This document shows, piece by piece, positions 21,840 to 33,144 of a DNA stretch of 64,000 nucleotides (the stretch's first letter is position 1; every line of letters starts with the position of its first letter). Position numbers and translations under genes: made by a program. This DNA is from Viscum album (Eukaryota; Streptophyta; Magnoliopsida; Santalales; Viscaceae). The stretch spans positions 1,900,554,644 through 1,900,618,643 of the forward strand of contig OY728163.1 of NCBI GenBank assembly GCA_963277665.1, read 5' to 3'. Below the pieces are notes generated by a model, which was given only the letters and a program-made list of their open reading frames with translations, did not search any database and was not told where the DNA came from.

Positions 21840-22840
21840 GTGCCTCAGGAGAGTGGCAATGATCACATTGTAGAGATGGTGGGTCCCAAACCACCAGAGG
21901 TGCCTCTTGTAGTGCCTCCTATAGTGTTACCTATAGTACAACCTATGGTGCCTCATGCAGTACTACATCCTTCTGATCTTCTAGTGGGCCCTGACACTCA
22001 GTTCCATGATAATCTCCTCAGGTTTATGGAGTAATTTAATAATGTTCCTAGACCTGCCCTGTCTATAGAAGAGATCACATGAGAATTCATGTGGAAGCAC
22101 ACTCCCACCTTCTCATGGAGTGGAGGTCCTCATGTAGAAGAGTCATGGTTATAATCCATAAAGTCTATATTTTAACATCTTGAGATGCTTCCATAACGAA
22201 GGGTCAGACTTTCAGTTTACATGCTTCGTGACTCTGCCAAGCATTTTTGGGATGTTATATCTCAAGCAGAGCAAACTAAAGACATGGTTTGGGAACAATT
22301 CCAAATATATTTCAATGATCATTTGTTTCCACATAATCTAATATATGATCATTCCATTGAATTATTACATGTTCACTAGGGCTCTATGACATTGTTAGAG
22401 TATTCTACTCGTTTCATAGAGATTCGTCGTTTTACTTCATATCTGACAAGTGATGCACAAAACACCATGAGACACTTTTATGATGGACTCAGATATACCA
22501 TTACCTTGTAGGTGAACATATCTTTTTGACCACTGTTACAAAGATCATGAATAAAGCCCTCATTACGGAATGAAATTTCAAGGATGATAAACCTGTGAGC
22601 AAGGGAAGTTCAGTTCCAAGATAGGGATATAGTTCTTCAAGTAATAAAAAGAACCATTTTTAAAGAGCACATAGAGGAAATCCTAGCCAAGAAGCATGCA
22701 TTGACAGTTCTATCACATGTTATCAGTGTATAAGAGTTGGCTATAAGAATCCTTTGTGCACGAGAGTCCCGATGGAGTGCTGATCTTGCAGTAAGATGGG
22801 TCACCTTCAACGTTTCTAGGATTTATTCTAATCAGCATAT
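21840..22840 (+). pseudogene. Gypsy-A gag with two degenerate zinc knuckles
   Basis: One frame from 21840 to about 22510 gives a Pro/Val-rich N-terminus, then the Retrotrans_gag core: TFSWSGGPHVEESW, VRLSVYMLRDSAKHFWD, WEQFQIYFNDHLFP, SMTLLEYSTRFIEIRRF. These match gypsy gag motifs for capsid folding. Near 22719-22760 lies CYQCIRVGYKNPLC, a CCHC knuckle with its histidine replaced by tyrosine. A second at about 22775-22815 keeps C, C and H (CSKMGHLQRF) but has F for the last cysteine. Several stops are present. About 330 residues, usual for the family. Confidence 0.85.
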
Positions 22841-23099
22841 AGTGGTAGAGGATCTATAACATCACCTCTATCAGGTATGGGATATACAACTCAACATAAG
22901 TCTAGATGTTCTTTTTTCCATGGGATTATCAGGCCACAAAAATGGTGGAGGTCATGGTTGAGGAAACCATGTCCCAGACTATCAGTGTTAGCAAAGCGGA
23001 GCTGCTCAGGCTAGTATAGAAGTATATTAGGGTCATGGTTAAGGTCTTATGTATGCGGTTCAACCAACACCATAGGATCAGAGTGTAGGACTATCTACA

Positions 23100-24300
23100 C
23101 TTAGAGGTACTATTATAGTTTCATCTACTTTAGTTTTTTCAGTTTTTTATACTGGTGAATTGCATTCCTTTTTATCTACTGCTATTGTTGAAAGCCTTGG
23201 TTTTACAATTGAGTAGCTTTGCTGGGTCATGTATCTCGACATTCCTCTAGGGGTTAGGATAGATGTAATATTCCAATGCCAAGATTGACCCTTTGAGATA
23301 GGTGGGTACCATTACCTTTTGAATTTTTACATCCTCGATATGTCTGGTTTCGAATTCATTCATTGTATGAATTAGTTGGATCTTTATCATGCCCAAGTGG
23401 ATTACTATTTCCATTGGGTGTCCTTAACTTCCCCTAAGGGTGACACATATCTACACAAAGTATAATTTGATATGTAGGAAGATCGAGATGGACGTAAATA
23501 TACAGGGATGTGAAGAGTGACAACTCAATTTGAAAGCCTCTTCATGAGTGATCAGGGGATATAGGTAATGGAATTTCTTCCCATTGTGGATCATTTTACG
23601 GAGGTCTTCCCTGATGATTTATCTTGCTTACCTCCCATGAGGGATGTAGAGTTCACTATAGAGATATTTCTAGGTGTGGAACCAGTGTATAGTCATCCTT
23701 ATAGGGTGACACCTATATTGCTACATAAACTAAAAAAGAATTTTGAAGTCCTTGAGACTAATGTTTTTATCATATCTAGAACATCGCCATGGGATCCACC
23801 AATTATTTTCACCATGAAGGAAGATGGTAAACTAAAATTGTTCATGGATTACCATTAGCTCAACCAGCTTATGGTAAAGAATCGATATCCTTTTACTCGT
23901 ATAGATGACCTCTTCAACCAGCTCTAAGGAGCAACTATTTTCTCCAAGATTGATCTGAGGTCAGGATATCATCAGGTGAGTGTGAGAACATCTGACATAC
24001 TAGGTACTACGTTCCATAACAGATCCAACTTTTATGTGTATCTGGTTATGCAATTAGACCTCGCGAATGTGCCAACAATATTCATCTCTCTGATGAATTA
24101 GAGTTTTCACCAGTATCTTGATTCCTTTGTGGTGTTTTTTATGACATTTTGGTGTAGTTGTGTTATAAACACGACCATGAAACCCATCTTGAGATCGTAC
24201 TGAGTACTTTAAGAGAGAACCATCTATATGAAAACTCAGAAAATGAAAATTCTGGATTAATAAGGTTAATTTCTTGGGTTATATAATATCATAGGTAGGA
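23100..24300 (+). pseudogene. Gypsy-A protease remnant and reverse transcriptase
   Basis: Protease traces at 23150-23220 read ELHSFLSTAIVESLGF, the tail of the H-S-F-I-S motif. The RT begins with the open part 23568-23858: VFPDDLSCLPPMRDVEFTI, HPYRVTPILLHKLKK, SPWDPPIIFTMKEDGKLKL. It continues through KNRYPFTRIDDLFNQL and FSKIDLRSGYHQ to the active-site region at 24137-24151. There the family F-x-D-D reads Y-D, so the first catalytic aspartate is lost, and a frame change lies nearby. The D-L-P-G-L-P-P-type start is typical of plant chromoviruses. Confidence 0.9.
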
Positions 24301-24900
24301 ATTTTAGTGAACCCAGAAATATTGAGCACCGTAGTTTCATGGGAGTAGCCAAAAAATGTTTTTGACATACATAGTTTCTTGGGGCTTGCTGGAGATTACC
24401 GGAATTTCATCCAAGATTTATCCCACTTAATAGTGCCACTTATTAATCTGACTAATAATGGTGTGCAATTTATCTAGTCATATTCTTGTGATTTTTTATC
24501 AAGAGTTAAAGGGAAGACTAGCCTCAGTGCTGATCCTGATTCTTCTTGAGCCAGGAAGAAGCTATACAATATACTATGATGCTTCAGGAGTTGTACTAGA
24601 TGCATTTTTTGATGTAGGGAGATCGAGTCATGGATTATGAATCCCACCAGATGATACCTCATGAGTAAAACTATCCTACACATGACCTTCAGTTAGCTAT
24701 TGTGGTTCATGATTTATGCTGTTGGAGACACTACTTGTTGGGTGAGAGGTTTGTTGTTTGCATAGATAAAAAAAGAATTAAATATATCTCCACACAGAGA
24801 GAATCCAATTTAAAGTAGCGTAGATGGGTCGAATACCTTTAGTTGTTCAATTTAGATATTTCTTATACACTTAGTAAGGTAAATTATCTAGCTGATGATT
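24301..24900 (+). pseudogene. Gypsy-A RNase H
   Basis: The open part 24458-24640 includes YTIYYDASGVVLDA, the RNase H start with its first acidic residue. Downstream, in other frames, the family motifs for the YASRQL, HDLELAAVV and ERFVVC-D-HKSLKY boxes can be traced between 24660 and 24790 (YPTHDLQLAIVV-like and GERFVVCIDKKRIKYI-like readings). At least three frame changes. Sits between RT and integrase as expected. Confidence 0.75.
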
Positions 24901-25029
24901 TGAGCCACAAAATGCAGACACAAGTCGTCCAGACAGCTAGCAGTGAGTGGAAGATGATGGCTTTGTTTTCTGAGATGCATCTAGAGGTTTAGGAACAACA
25001 AAGAAAACTAGTTCTAACATCTTTTATAG

Positions 25030-25870
25030 TGACATAATTTATTTTGAAGTGAGTATTTATGCAATAGTTATCTAATATTAAGGGTCTCTTTTTGAGAGAA
25101 AGCATCACAGGAGAGAACCCTCCACGTAGTTGGGTTGTTGATGGAAGTGAAACTCTGCTTTATCATGGCTGTGTATGGGTGACTTCTAGTTTACGAGAAG
25201 AGATGATAAAAGAATATCATACCTCAGTATGGTAAGTTCATCCTAGAATTACCAAGATGTAAAGATACATGTATCATCAATACTGGTGGCCAGGTATGAA
25301 GAAGCAGATAATGAGTTTAATCACTAGGTGCTCCACCTGTCAGCAGGTGAAAGTAGAGCACCAATGACCTACTGGACATATAAAACCTCTATCCATTTTG
25401 AGTGGAAAATGGAATTAAATCAACATTGATTTCATTATAGTATTTCCAATATCTCCTCGAGGTAGGAATATAGTGTGGGTGATAGTTGATATATTGACCA
25501 AAGACACATACTTCTTTCCTATATGGGAGACCATTTATATTGATGAGTTAAAAAGGTTGTATATCCAAAAGATAGTGTGACTTCATGGAATAACTCATTC
25601 TATTGTCTCAGACATAGATTCCCTCTTTACTTCACAGTTCTGGAAAGGGTTTCAGAAAGCTCTAGGTTCACAGGTACTCTTGAGTACTATATATCACTCT
25701 CAAACCGATGGGAAGTCTGAGTGGACTATAAGTGTGCTAAAGGATATGATACAGTCATGTATCCTTGATTTTGTAGGTTCCCATGGGAAAACTATTCCTT
25801 AGGTTGAGTTTAAATATTATAATAGCTTCTAGGAGACAATTCAATTAGATTCCTAAGAGGATCTCTATAG
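25030..25870 (+). pseudogene. Gypsy-A integrase
   Basis: The zinc-binding part is visible at 25220-25350: YHTSVW, HPRITKM, YWWPGMKKQIM and CSTCQQVKVEH, giving the HHCC set. The rve core follows with GKWN, a stop, INIDFIIVFP (first aspartate), IVWVIVDILTKDTYFFP, HGITHSIVSDIDSLFTSQFW (second aspartate) and YHSQTDGKSEWTISVLKDMI (glutamate). The triad is retained in the reading, though stops and frame changes break the gene. No transmembrane or extra domain is seen. Confidence 0.85.
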
Positions 25871-26029
25871 TAAAATATGCGGTTAAACTTTATGCTAGCT
25901 CAAAGCCAGTGAGGAAACTCTGTTGGATCCTTATCTCATTCAGGAAATGTATGATCATGTTCAGCTGATTTAGAAGCATATGAATACAACTCAGTATAGA
26001 TAGAAGTCTTATACCAATCATCGTCATAG

Positions 26030-26510
26030 ACCTCTCGAGTTTGAGGTGGGACATTGAGTCTTTCTTCACGTTTCTCCAAGGTTGGGTCATAGGAGGATCA
26101 ATAGATAGGGGGAGTTATCACCGAGATATGTCGGACCATTAGAGATAATGGAAAGGATTGGGCCAGTGGCTTATTATTTATTTCAACCTCAGAGGCACTG
26201 CACCATGCTTGGCGTCTTCCATGTATCTCGACTTCAAATATATTATCTAGACCCGTCTCACTCTTTTGATAATTACAACACATAACTCAAAGTAGATGCA
26301 TCCTTTGAGAAGAATTTGATATGTATCGTTGACCATATCATGAAGGTTCTCCAAGGTTGGTCAGTTCATCTGGTTTAGGTGTTATGGAAAAAGGGACACG
26401 TTCAGTATGAAACCTAGGAGTGGGAGACTGATGTATGTGTGTAGTGGCCAAAACATTTCTTAGATGATGTTCCACTACCCTCGGAAGGGAAACTCAGGGA
26501 TGAGTTTTCT
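26030..26510 (+). pseudogene. Gypsy-A integrase C-terminal region with chromodomain-like tail
   Basis: Readable blocks are ELSPRYVGPLEIMERIGPVAY (about 26110), an FHVS-type box near 26217 with LDPSHSFD after it, DHIMKVLQGWS near 26330, and VQYET-x-EWETD near 26403-26435, which fits the VLW-x-x-x-x-x-x-ATWE tail of plant chromovirus integrases. A stop replaces the tryptophan in that box. The minus-strand frames at 25890-26283 are shadows of this region. Confidence 0.75.
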
Positions 26511-26522
26511 GAAGGAGGGTAG
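26511..26522 (+). promoter_or_regulatory. Gypsy-A polypurine tract
   Basis: GAAGGAGGGTAG eight bases before the LTR start at 26530. It is the expected plus-strand primer position. Confidence 0.7.
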
Positions 26523-26529
26523 TTTTTAG

Positions 26530-29192
26530 TGTCCCGACTATAATCAAGGTGCAGAACATTTATGTTTTTAGTCCAAATCATTAAAGGTACCTAGGGAATG
26601 CACCTATACACCCTATTTTGGATCCCATGCCGCTATTAATATTAATTAAATAATTCATCATGATTTTTGTAAAATTTGTACGTCGCACCCCAGTGCTGCG
26701 TTCAGGATAAAAATAATTTAATAGATTTAAATGGGAATATAAATAATTTTAAGGAAAATAATGGAATTTAAATAGGGATAAAAATAAATAATAAAATAGA
26801 AACAGTTGGTGAGAAATTAAAAATAATTAAAATGGGGTAAAACTATTTTAATTAATTATTTCATTTCTTTAACCATTTTATTTTTATTATTTTATTTATT
26901 TTTATTATTTTTTTTATTTTTAATTTTTTTCCCTTTAATTTTCTTTCTTTATTTTCTTCTTTTCCACTCCACCTCTCCTCCCTCTCCCTGTTCATCACCC
27001 CTTTTGTGCCCCTAGGTGGTGCACCTCCTCCCTTCCCTCTCCTTAGGAATCTTGATGTTGTCTCATTTCTCTTTTTATTTAGATGTCTTATAGTGCACTA
27101 TGAAGCTCTTAGTAATGCTAACCTCACACACCAACAATTGTTCAATCTCATTCTAAATCCATCGCCTAATTTTTCATGGAAAGATTTTACCAGAAATAAA
27201 GGTTTTCCTAAAATTGTCTAGTTTCATCCATTTTAGATCAAATCAAAGATCACTTAGGAGCGTAGGATAATATAATATTAAAATTTAGGGTGTCTAATAT
27301 CTTTCCCCTCATTTCATTTCATATTTTAAATCACAAATTTTCCCCCTCGTCTGTGCCTACCAATGATGTTTAATTTTACATGTTTAAAATTAAATAAACA
27401 GCTTTATTGATCGTTGCACCCTTGTTTTTGATAATATAACCTATTTAAATTATTTCAACATCATTGGATTCCACTTTAGGTATGTTGGCGTTCTTGGCCT
27501 ATTTTTCAATTAGCCCTGAATTAATTAAATTAATTATTTGTATATTTTTCATGAACCCTATTGTTGAGTTTTAATTAAAATTAATTATTCAGGATAATTG
27601 TGAACCACGAACCTTGGGTCTTGTTGGTTAAATTGTGCTAAATTATTTTCTTCCTATTTAAGTTTTTGTCTTCCTGTTCCATTATAAAAGTAATATGTTC
27701 ATTTTTTCTACATTTTCTGATAAATTTAATTGGCAGTAACTACTTAACTAGAATGATCATTAGTATGTGGATTTGTGGTTCTCATATTATTTTATTAAAA
27801 TTATAAATTCATACCCTATAATATATAATTATTTTAAAATTAATTAAATTTAGGGTGATGAAACAATATTGGTTCCGTATTAAAGAATACACAAGGACTC
27901 TCCGTTCTTGAATGATTATACATTATTCTAGGCAGATGATGTCTCAGGATTTTCCAAAGGAGGGTTTCCAAAGGTTTCTAAAATACTCATGAGTGACACT
28001 GGTTCCCAAAGGGACATTAAGGGATGGACCCATTGGAAAAGTGGCTATGCCATTCCTTGGGTGATACATAACCCTTTCTGTGAGATAACGGTACAGAACC
28101 ATGATAAATCCATGCCTCAATAGATACTTGGTCTTTCAGAATATTTCCTCGGAAGAGATCAGTGGTATTTGATTAATTGAAGGATGTTCTATAGTGATAC
28201 CTTTGGTATGGGCTTAGACTCTAACCCTACAACTTGAACATAATAATAATAATGATGCGTGGAAAGTTTTTATTTATGTATCCTTTGTTTCCTTTGTAAA
28301 TTGTGATAACTTTCTAGTGATTTAAGCACACTTTTTTGACACATAAACTAGACCCCAGGTTAAATCACAAGCTTTGGGTATTGGTCATTTTTATTTGAAT
28401 TTTTTATTTATAGACTTTTTATATATATATTCATCCTGTGTATTATAGGTACCTTATTTAGATTCCTAGCTTTGGACAAAGTAGGTGATATGGGATGGGT
28501 TCCGTTGAGGGAACATACCAAGATATGTTTATTTTATTATGATTATTTTATTCATTATTTTTATCATATTTTGAAACAATACTTTTTTTATAGAATAAAA
28601 TTGAAAGGTTTAGACACTGTGGGTATTAGATTACTGGATTTTATCTCACTCCCTGATCTAGAACTGTTTGGTATCCAAGTAGACTTTATGTTTTCATGTA
28701 GGGATAATGGGAAGCATGCTGCTTCTAGTTCTTGTGTGTGACTTCCAGCTTAGGATGGAACTTAGGAAAAGAGGACTGAGCTTCTTCTCATGACACAGTT
28801 GTGGCACTTCATGTCGTTTTCATTATAGCTTTGATTGCATGATTGTATTCTTGTTTACCATACACTAATTTTAGAACATGAATCATAACATGACATCATT
28901 GACTATCTGGCTTATTTAAGAGATTCCATATTTATTATATATTTAGTTGGGGCTATTTATTTGATTCTACTGTAGTTTTTTTATTTATATGCTTATTCTA
29001 TTTGTTATAAACTAGTTTTATTTTGTTGTATATTACTTATTACATATGAGGACATATTCTTCCCCATAGACACATTAAAAATGCCCTCACTTCTAGTCAA
29101 AATCATATGGCTTTTAGAAGATGCACTTGAGGTTATATGACACACTTGGATCGGATCACCCTCCTAATGGCATTAGGGATGGGGACACTACA
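26530..29192 (+). repeat. Gypsy-A 3' LTR
   Basis: Starts TGTCCCGACT and ends GGGGACACTACA, about 2.66 kb. TGTCCC and GGGACA form an inverted pair; whether the LTR ends there (29187) or at CTACA (29192) is unclear, because the 5' LTR shares the extra bases. It contains pyrimidine-rich 26877-26990. It holds the intact versions of both copia target sites: GACTC at 27896-27900 and CTACA at 28227-28231. No gene is present. Confidence 0.92.
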
Positions 29193-29479
29193 AATACTAT
29201 ATCTGCATATAAAGCTAATTTTACAAGACTGGGCATGTATGTACCATATTTTGTTTGGGACATTGAAATTACAATTAATATATTTTACTCTTATTTGAAT
29301 CCAATTATATGAAGATAATTTGATTCGTGAGAGTTTAAAAGCTATGATAATATATTTTGTTGTTATATAAAAGTTGAGATGGATTTTCTGACATGTATGT
29401 TCCTCATGATTAAAAAAATAAGAAGTAGTTAGGTTTATAAGAATCGAGGAATAATGCATCAATGAAAATTTGAGGAAAG

Positions 29480-29640
29480 AAAATAAAATTCCCTTCTAAA
29501 AAGTGTGATAACAAACACCCAGGGGAATGTATCTCTAAAGCTATAAAATTCATTCAATGTGGAAATATTGGTCAGAAGGCTCATGATTGTATGGAAAATG
29601 AGTAGATAGTCAATGAAAAGTAGATAGTAAGCCGATTTAA
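29480..29640 (+). pseudogene. Gypsy-B gag nucleocapsid end
   Basis: Reads KKCDNKHPGECISKAIKF, then IQCGNIGQKAHDC. These are the paired C-x-x-x-x-H-x-x-x-C and CCHC knuckles of chromovirus gag; the second has lost its first cysteine and has Q in place of H. It ends at a stop. The rest of gag is not present to the left. Confidence 0.72.
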
Positions 29641-30830
29641 TTAAATAATGTTAGAAAATTATGCTATTATGTGTCCATAGATAGTCAATTGGTTGGGAGC
29701 ATTCAAAAATATTAGAAACATAATAGTTTATAAAAGCAATTTTTTTCTACAAAGGTTGATGTGGTTATATCAAATAAAATGGTGATAAGTATGTTTCTTA
29801 TGTATTTATATTTTTAAAATACCCAATTTGATCTTGGGTCTTATAAATCTTTCATTTATAAGAAATTTGAAATAATATAAGGAATATAAAATCATGAATG
29901 AATGATTTATCATTTGGTAAAAAATTTGGGTTAATGTATTAAATGAACTAATATTTATATTAAATTTTCTATTGTCATCGATGAAATGGTATTTCCTGAA
30001 AATATTATTAAACCACCAATAAATGAGTTTGATATTATTTTCGGTGTGGATTGGAATTTAGTTTATCATGATAAGATATATTACATATATAATAAAGTCA
30101 TTTTTTAGTGATTTAATATCTTTAATAAACTACAATGAAGTAGATAAATTGATTGAAAATGGAAGTGAAAGAAACTTAGCACATTTCAATGAAAAAATGG
30201 ATATGTTTAGATTAGTGATGATCTAATTGGTAATGAATAAATGGATATTTTTTCATATTATATTCTTGATTGGGAGGTTGAGTTTACCATTGAATTAGTC
30301 ACTCATGTTAAGCCTATTTAAAAACCACTTAATTGAATAACACAAGTATAACTTTTAGAACCAAAAACTAAATGGAAAGAGTTTATAGATAATGGTTTTC
30401 TTTGACATAGAACATCACTATACAATGCTCCCATTTAGTTTTCTAAAGAAGAATATGGTTTCATGAGACATTATATTTATTATATAGATTCAAATAAAAT
30501 CAATTTTAGTAAAAAGTACCATTTCCCACATATTGATGATTTGTTTGATCAGCACCAGGGAGTGTAGTACTTTTCAAATATTGATCTCTAGTTGGGGTAC
30601 CATTAGTTTAATGTAAAGGAGGCATATATTTTGAAGACTACATTTCATACTAAATGTGGTCATTATGTGTTTTTAGCTATGCATGTTGGGATTACAAATT
30701 ACCCATATATATTTATGGTTCTTATGAATAGTGTCTTCCATGAATATTTGGATAAGTTTTTGGTTACTTATATTGATGAAATTTGGGTTAATTATATAAT
30801 TATGAGTATCATGGAAAAAGTATAAGGATT
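29641..30830 (+). pseudogene. Gypsy-B protease remnant and reverse transcriptase
   Basis: The protease end is marked by GVDWNLVYHDKIYYI near 30040-30085, the plant chromovirus M-D-W-L-x-x-Y-H box. RT follows with VEFTIELVTHVKPI (30270), KTKWKEFIDNGFL, APIXFSKEEYGF, YHFPHIDDLFDQHQG and FSNIDLXLGYHQFNVK. An open part from 30631 holds KTTFHTKCGHYVFLAMHVGITNYP and FMVLMNSVFHEYLDKF. The active site is YIDE (30769-30780), where the family has Y-x-D-D, so the second aspartate is replaced. Many stops. Confidence 0.86.
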
Positions 30831-31079
30831 ATTCTGGAAACCGATAAATAAAATAAGTTATATGGAAAATTTAGAAAATGTTATTTATGGTTAAATAAAA
30901 TTTCAATTCAAGGAACATTATAAGTAAAGATGGAATTAATATTAATCTCTCTAAACAAAAATTGGTTAATGAATGGATGAGAGCAGAAAATGTTACTTTT
31001 ATTCAATGTTTTCCTATATTAGTAGGTTATTATTGGCTATTTTTTGAAAATATTTTGTTATTATCTAGACCACTAACTA

Positions 31080-31510
31080 AGTGAACATGAAATGAGATAA
31101 ATTTATCTGTACAAATGAATTTGATGACTATTTTTAGAAATTAATAGAAGACTATTAAAAACTCTAGTTTATTCCCTACCCTCCTAAAATAATGATTTTT
31201 TATCTATAGTGATTATCCATTGAAGGGAATTGGTTTCATTCTGAGGTAGAATGGTCAGGTAATTTCTTATACTTCAAGAAAATTAATACATCATGAGATG
31301 AATTATATGACGCCTTATTTGGAAAGAGTTGTTATGGTTCATACTTTAAAATTTTTGGGATTTCATTTATATGGAGACAAGTATGAGATATATACTGATA
31401 ATAAATTCATAAATTATATGTTAACTCAGAAAGACATTAACATGAGATATACAAGATAGATGGAATGGATTAAGGATTATGATTAGATGATTAATAACCA
31501 TCCTATAAAA
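31080..31510 (+). pseudogene. Gypsy-B RNase H
   Basis: At 31255-31500 one frame reads VISYTSRKLIHHEMNYMTP, YLERVVMVHTLKFLGFHLYG, YEIYTDNKFINYMLTQKD and MRYTR with EWIKDYD after a stop. These are the gypsy RNase H boxes, including the late acidic residue in Y-T-D-N-K. The 31100-31230 part is less clear. Confidence 0.82.
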
Positions 31511-31789
31511 TCAAAAAATTGTCTTATGACTATAGTTGAAAAAATCATGTATCATTAACCAGTTTATGTTTGGTAGATGACCATTTGGTCAATGATTTAT
31601 TGAATTTTGTATTAAAAGTTATGGATGAAGAGGATTATGTTGTTTTTTTTAGGTGTTAGTGTAATCATCTATGTTAGGAAAAATTTAGAAAGTTCAGAAG
31701 GACGTATATAATTTATAAAAAAAGTAGATATGATTAAAAAATGAAAAGATCATTAATTTAATAGTAATAAAGAAGGTGCTTTGAGATTT

Positions 31790-32620
31790 GGGAAGTGACT
31801 ATGTGTTCCCTATGATTCACAGTTAATGTGGGAGTTGTTAAATGATTCTCATAGCTTCCCATTTTCCATTCAACCTTGAATCACTATAATTTATAGAATA
31901 TTTTATGAGTAATACTTGTGTGATGGAATGAAAAGAGATATCTAAGATAATACTCTAAAATATTTGACTTGTAAGCAGGTTATTATTGGATGATAGTTAC
32001 CAAAGGTGATGCTTCAACCTTTTCAAAATGCTAGAGTAGAAATCAGAAAATACATTCATGGATTTTATAGAGGGATTTCCAAATACATCATGATTTAACA
32101 ATGATATTTTGGTTATTTTTTATCTATTAACTAAATGTACACTTTTATTTCCTATTATATATATTATGTATCTCGATCAACTTTCTCAACTTTATATTAA
32201 GTACATAGTCAGGTTACATGAAGTTACACTCTCTATTTTATCTGACTGTGATCCCTAGTTCACATATAATTTTTAGAATGGACTAAAAAAGTCTATGTGA
32301 ACTAAATTAAAATTTACCAGTTATTTTCTTCCTCAATATGATGGATAATCTGAGAGAATAATCCAGACATTAGAGGATATGCATCAAAATTTTTCTATAG
32401 ATTAAAATTAATGTTGAGATCAACATATTTTTTTGGTTGAGTACTCTCATTATAATAGTTTTCATTATAGTAAAAAAATGGCATCTTTTGAGGAATTATT
32501 TGGAAAGATATGTCTAATTAAAACTTTATAGAACCAAGTTGGAGAAAAAAACCTATTAGGACTATAATTGGTAGTGGAAATGGTTCATAAGGTGAAGATA
32601 ATTAAATGAAACATGAATTA
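31790..32620 (+). pseudogene. Gypsy-B integrase
   Basis: The HHCC part shows ELLNDSHSFPF, a histidine-poor stretch, YLCDGMKRDI and LKYLTCKQVI, followed by LQPFQNA. The core is poorly kept: FLIYXLTKCTLLFPI-like reading near 32110-32150, VRLHEVTLSILSDCD-like (second aspartate) near 32212-32250, and FLPQYDG with SERIIQTLEDM (glutamate) near 32325-32380. Frame changes occur between them. Enough remains to place the domain but not to judge its catalytic set. Confidence 0.68.
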
Positions 32621-32639
32621 ATCTAAGAATAGCTAGAAA

Positions 32640-33130
32640 TATTTTGCATATAAAATTTAGAAATATCCTTTTATAAAGGTAAATTATAAATTATTTTATA
32701 AAATATCTCCATGGAAAATTGTTATGAGTTTTGGTAGTAATTGAATGTTAATTCCACAATTTATTGGACCTTATGAAATTCTAGATATGGTTTGTTAAGT
32801 TTACTACTGAGTGGGGTTCCCTATGAGTTTTTCCTAGTTTAAAAATGTTTTTAAAGTATTGATGTTATGAATTTATGTGCTAGATTCTTCTCATGTTTTT
32901 AGCCCAGATGTAGTTTTTTTGGAATATATCATTAATTATGAAGAACAAACTTTTCAAATTCTCGAATATAGAGATAATGTATTGTGAAACAAGTTAATTC
33001 ACTTATTTATGGTTTACTAGAGTAACCATATGGTTGAAGAAGAAACATAAGAATAAAAAATACTTATGAGGGAAAAAATATCCTTAATTTTTTAGTAAGT
33101 GAAAAAAATTATTAGGACATAATTTTTAGA
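32640..33130 (+). pseudogene. Gypsy-B integrase C-terminal and chromodomain-like tail
   Basis: Readable blocks: FIGPYEILDMV (32760), VFKVLML in the F-H-V-S-M-L position, YVLDSSHVFSPDVVFLEYI, NYEEQTFQILEYRDNVL (32938-32985), and further SNHMVEEET with a stop in the tryptophan position. These match the chromovirus tail. A purine-rich GAAGTGGGAGAG tract at 33129-33140 follows, just before the LTR start. Confidence 0.72.
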
Positions 33131-33144
33131 AGTGGGAGAGAATA

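Larger units (their letters stand above)
8283..29192 (+). mobile_element. Gypsy-A: chromovirus-like Ty3/gypsy element interrupted by two copia insertions
   Basis: The visible parts are 8283-8618 and 20183-21150 (pieces of the 5' LTR), 21151-26529 (internal) and 26530-29192 (3' LTR). Gene order is gag, protease, RT, RNase H, integrase, C-terminal tail, which is Ty3/gypsy. The initiator-Met primer site and the tail resembling a chromodomain-type C-terminus point to a chromovirus, perhaps the Tekay/Del clade. The first 1.37 kb of the 5' LTR is not in the window and should lie beyond Copia-A to the left. Confidence 0.88.

Noticed and set aside
25890..26283. Minus-strand open frames
   Set aside because: They mirror the Gypsy-A integrase C-terminal region, which is recognisable on the plus strand.
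29193..33144. Endogenous pararetrovirus (RT and RNase H block)
   Set aside because: Integrase and a chromovirus-type tail follow RNase H and an LTR with polypurine tract comes next. No movement protein or coat motif was seen.
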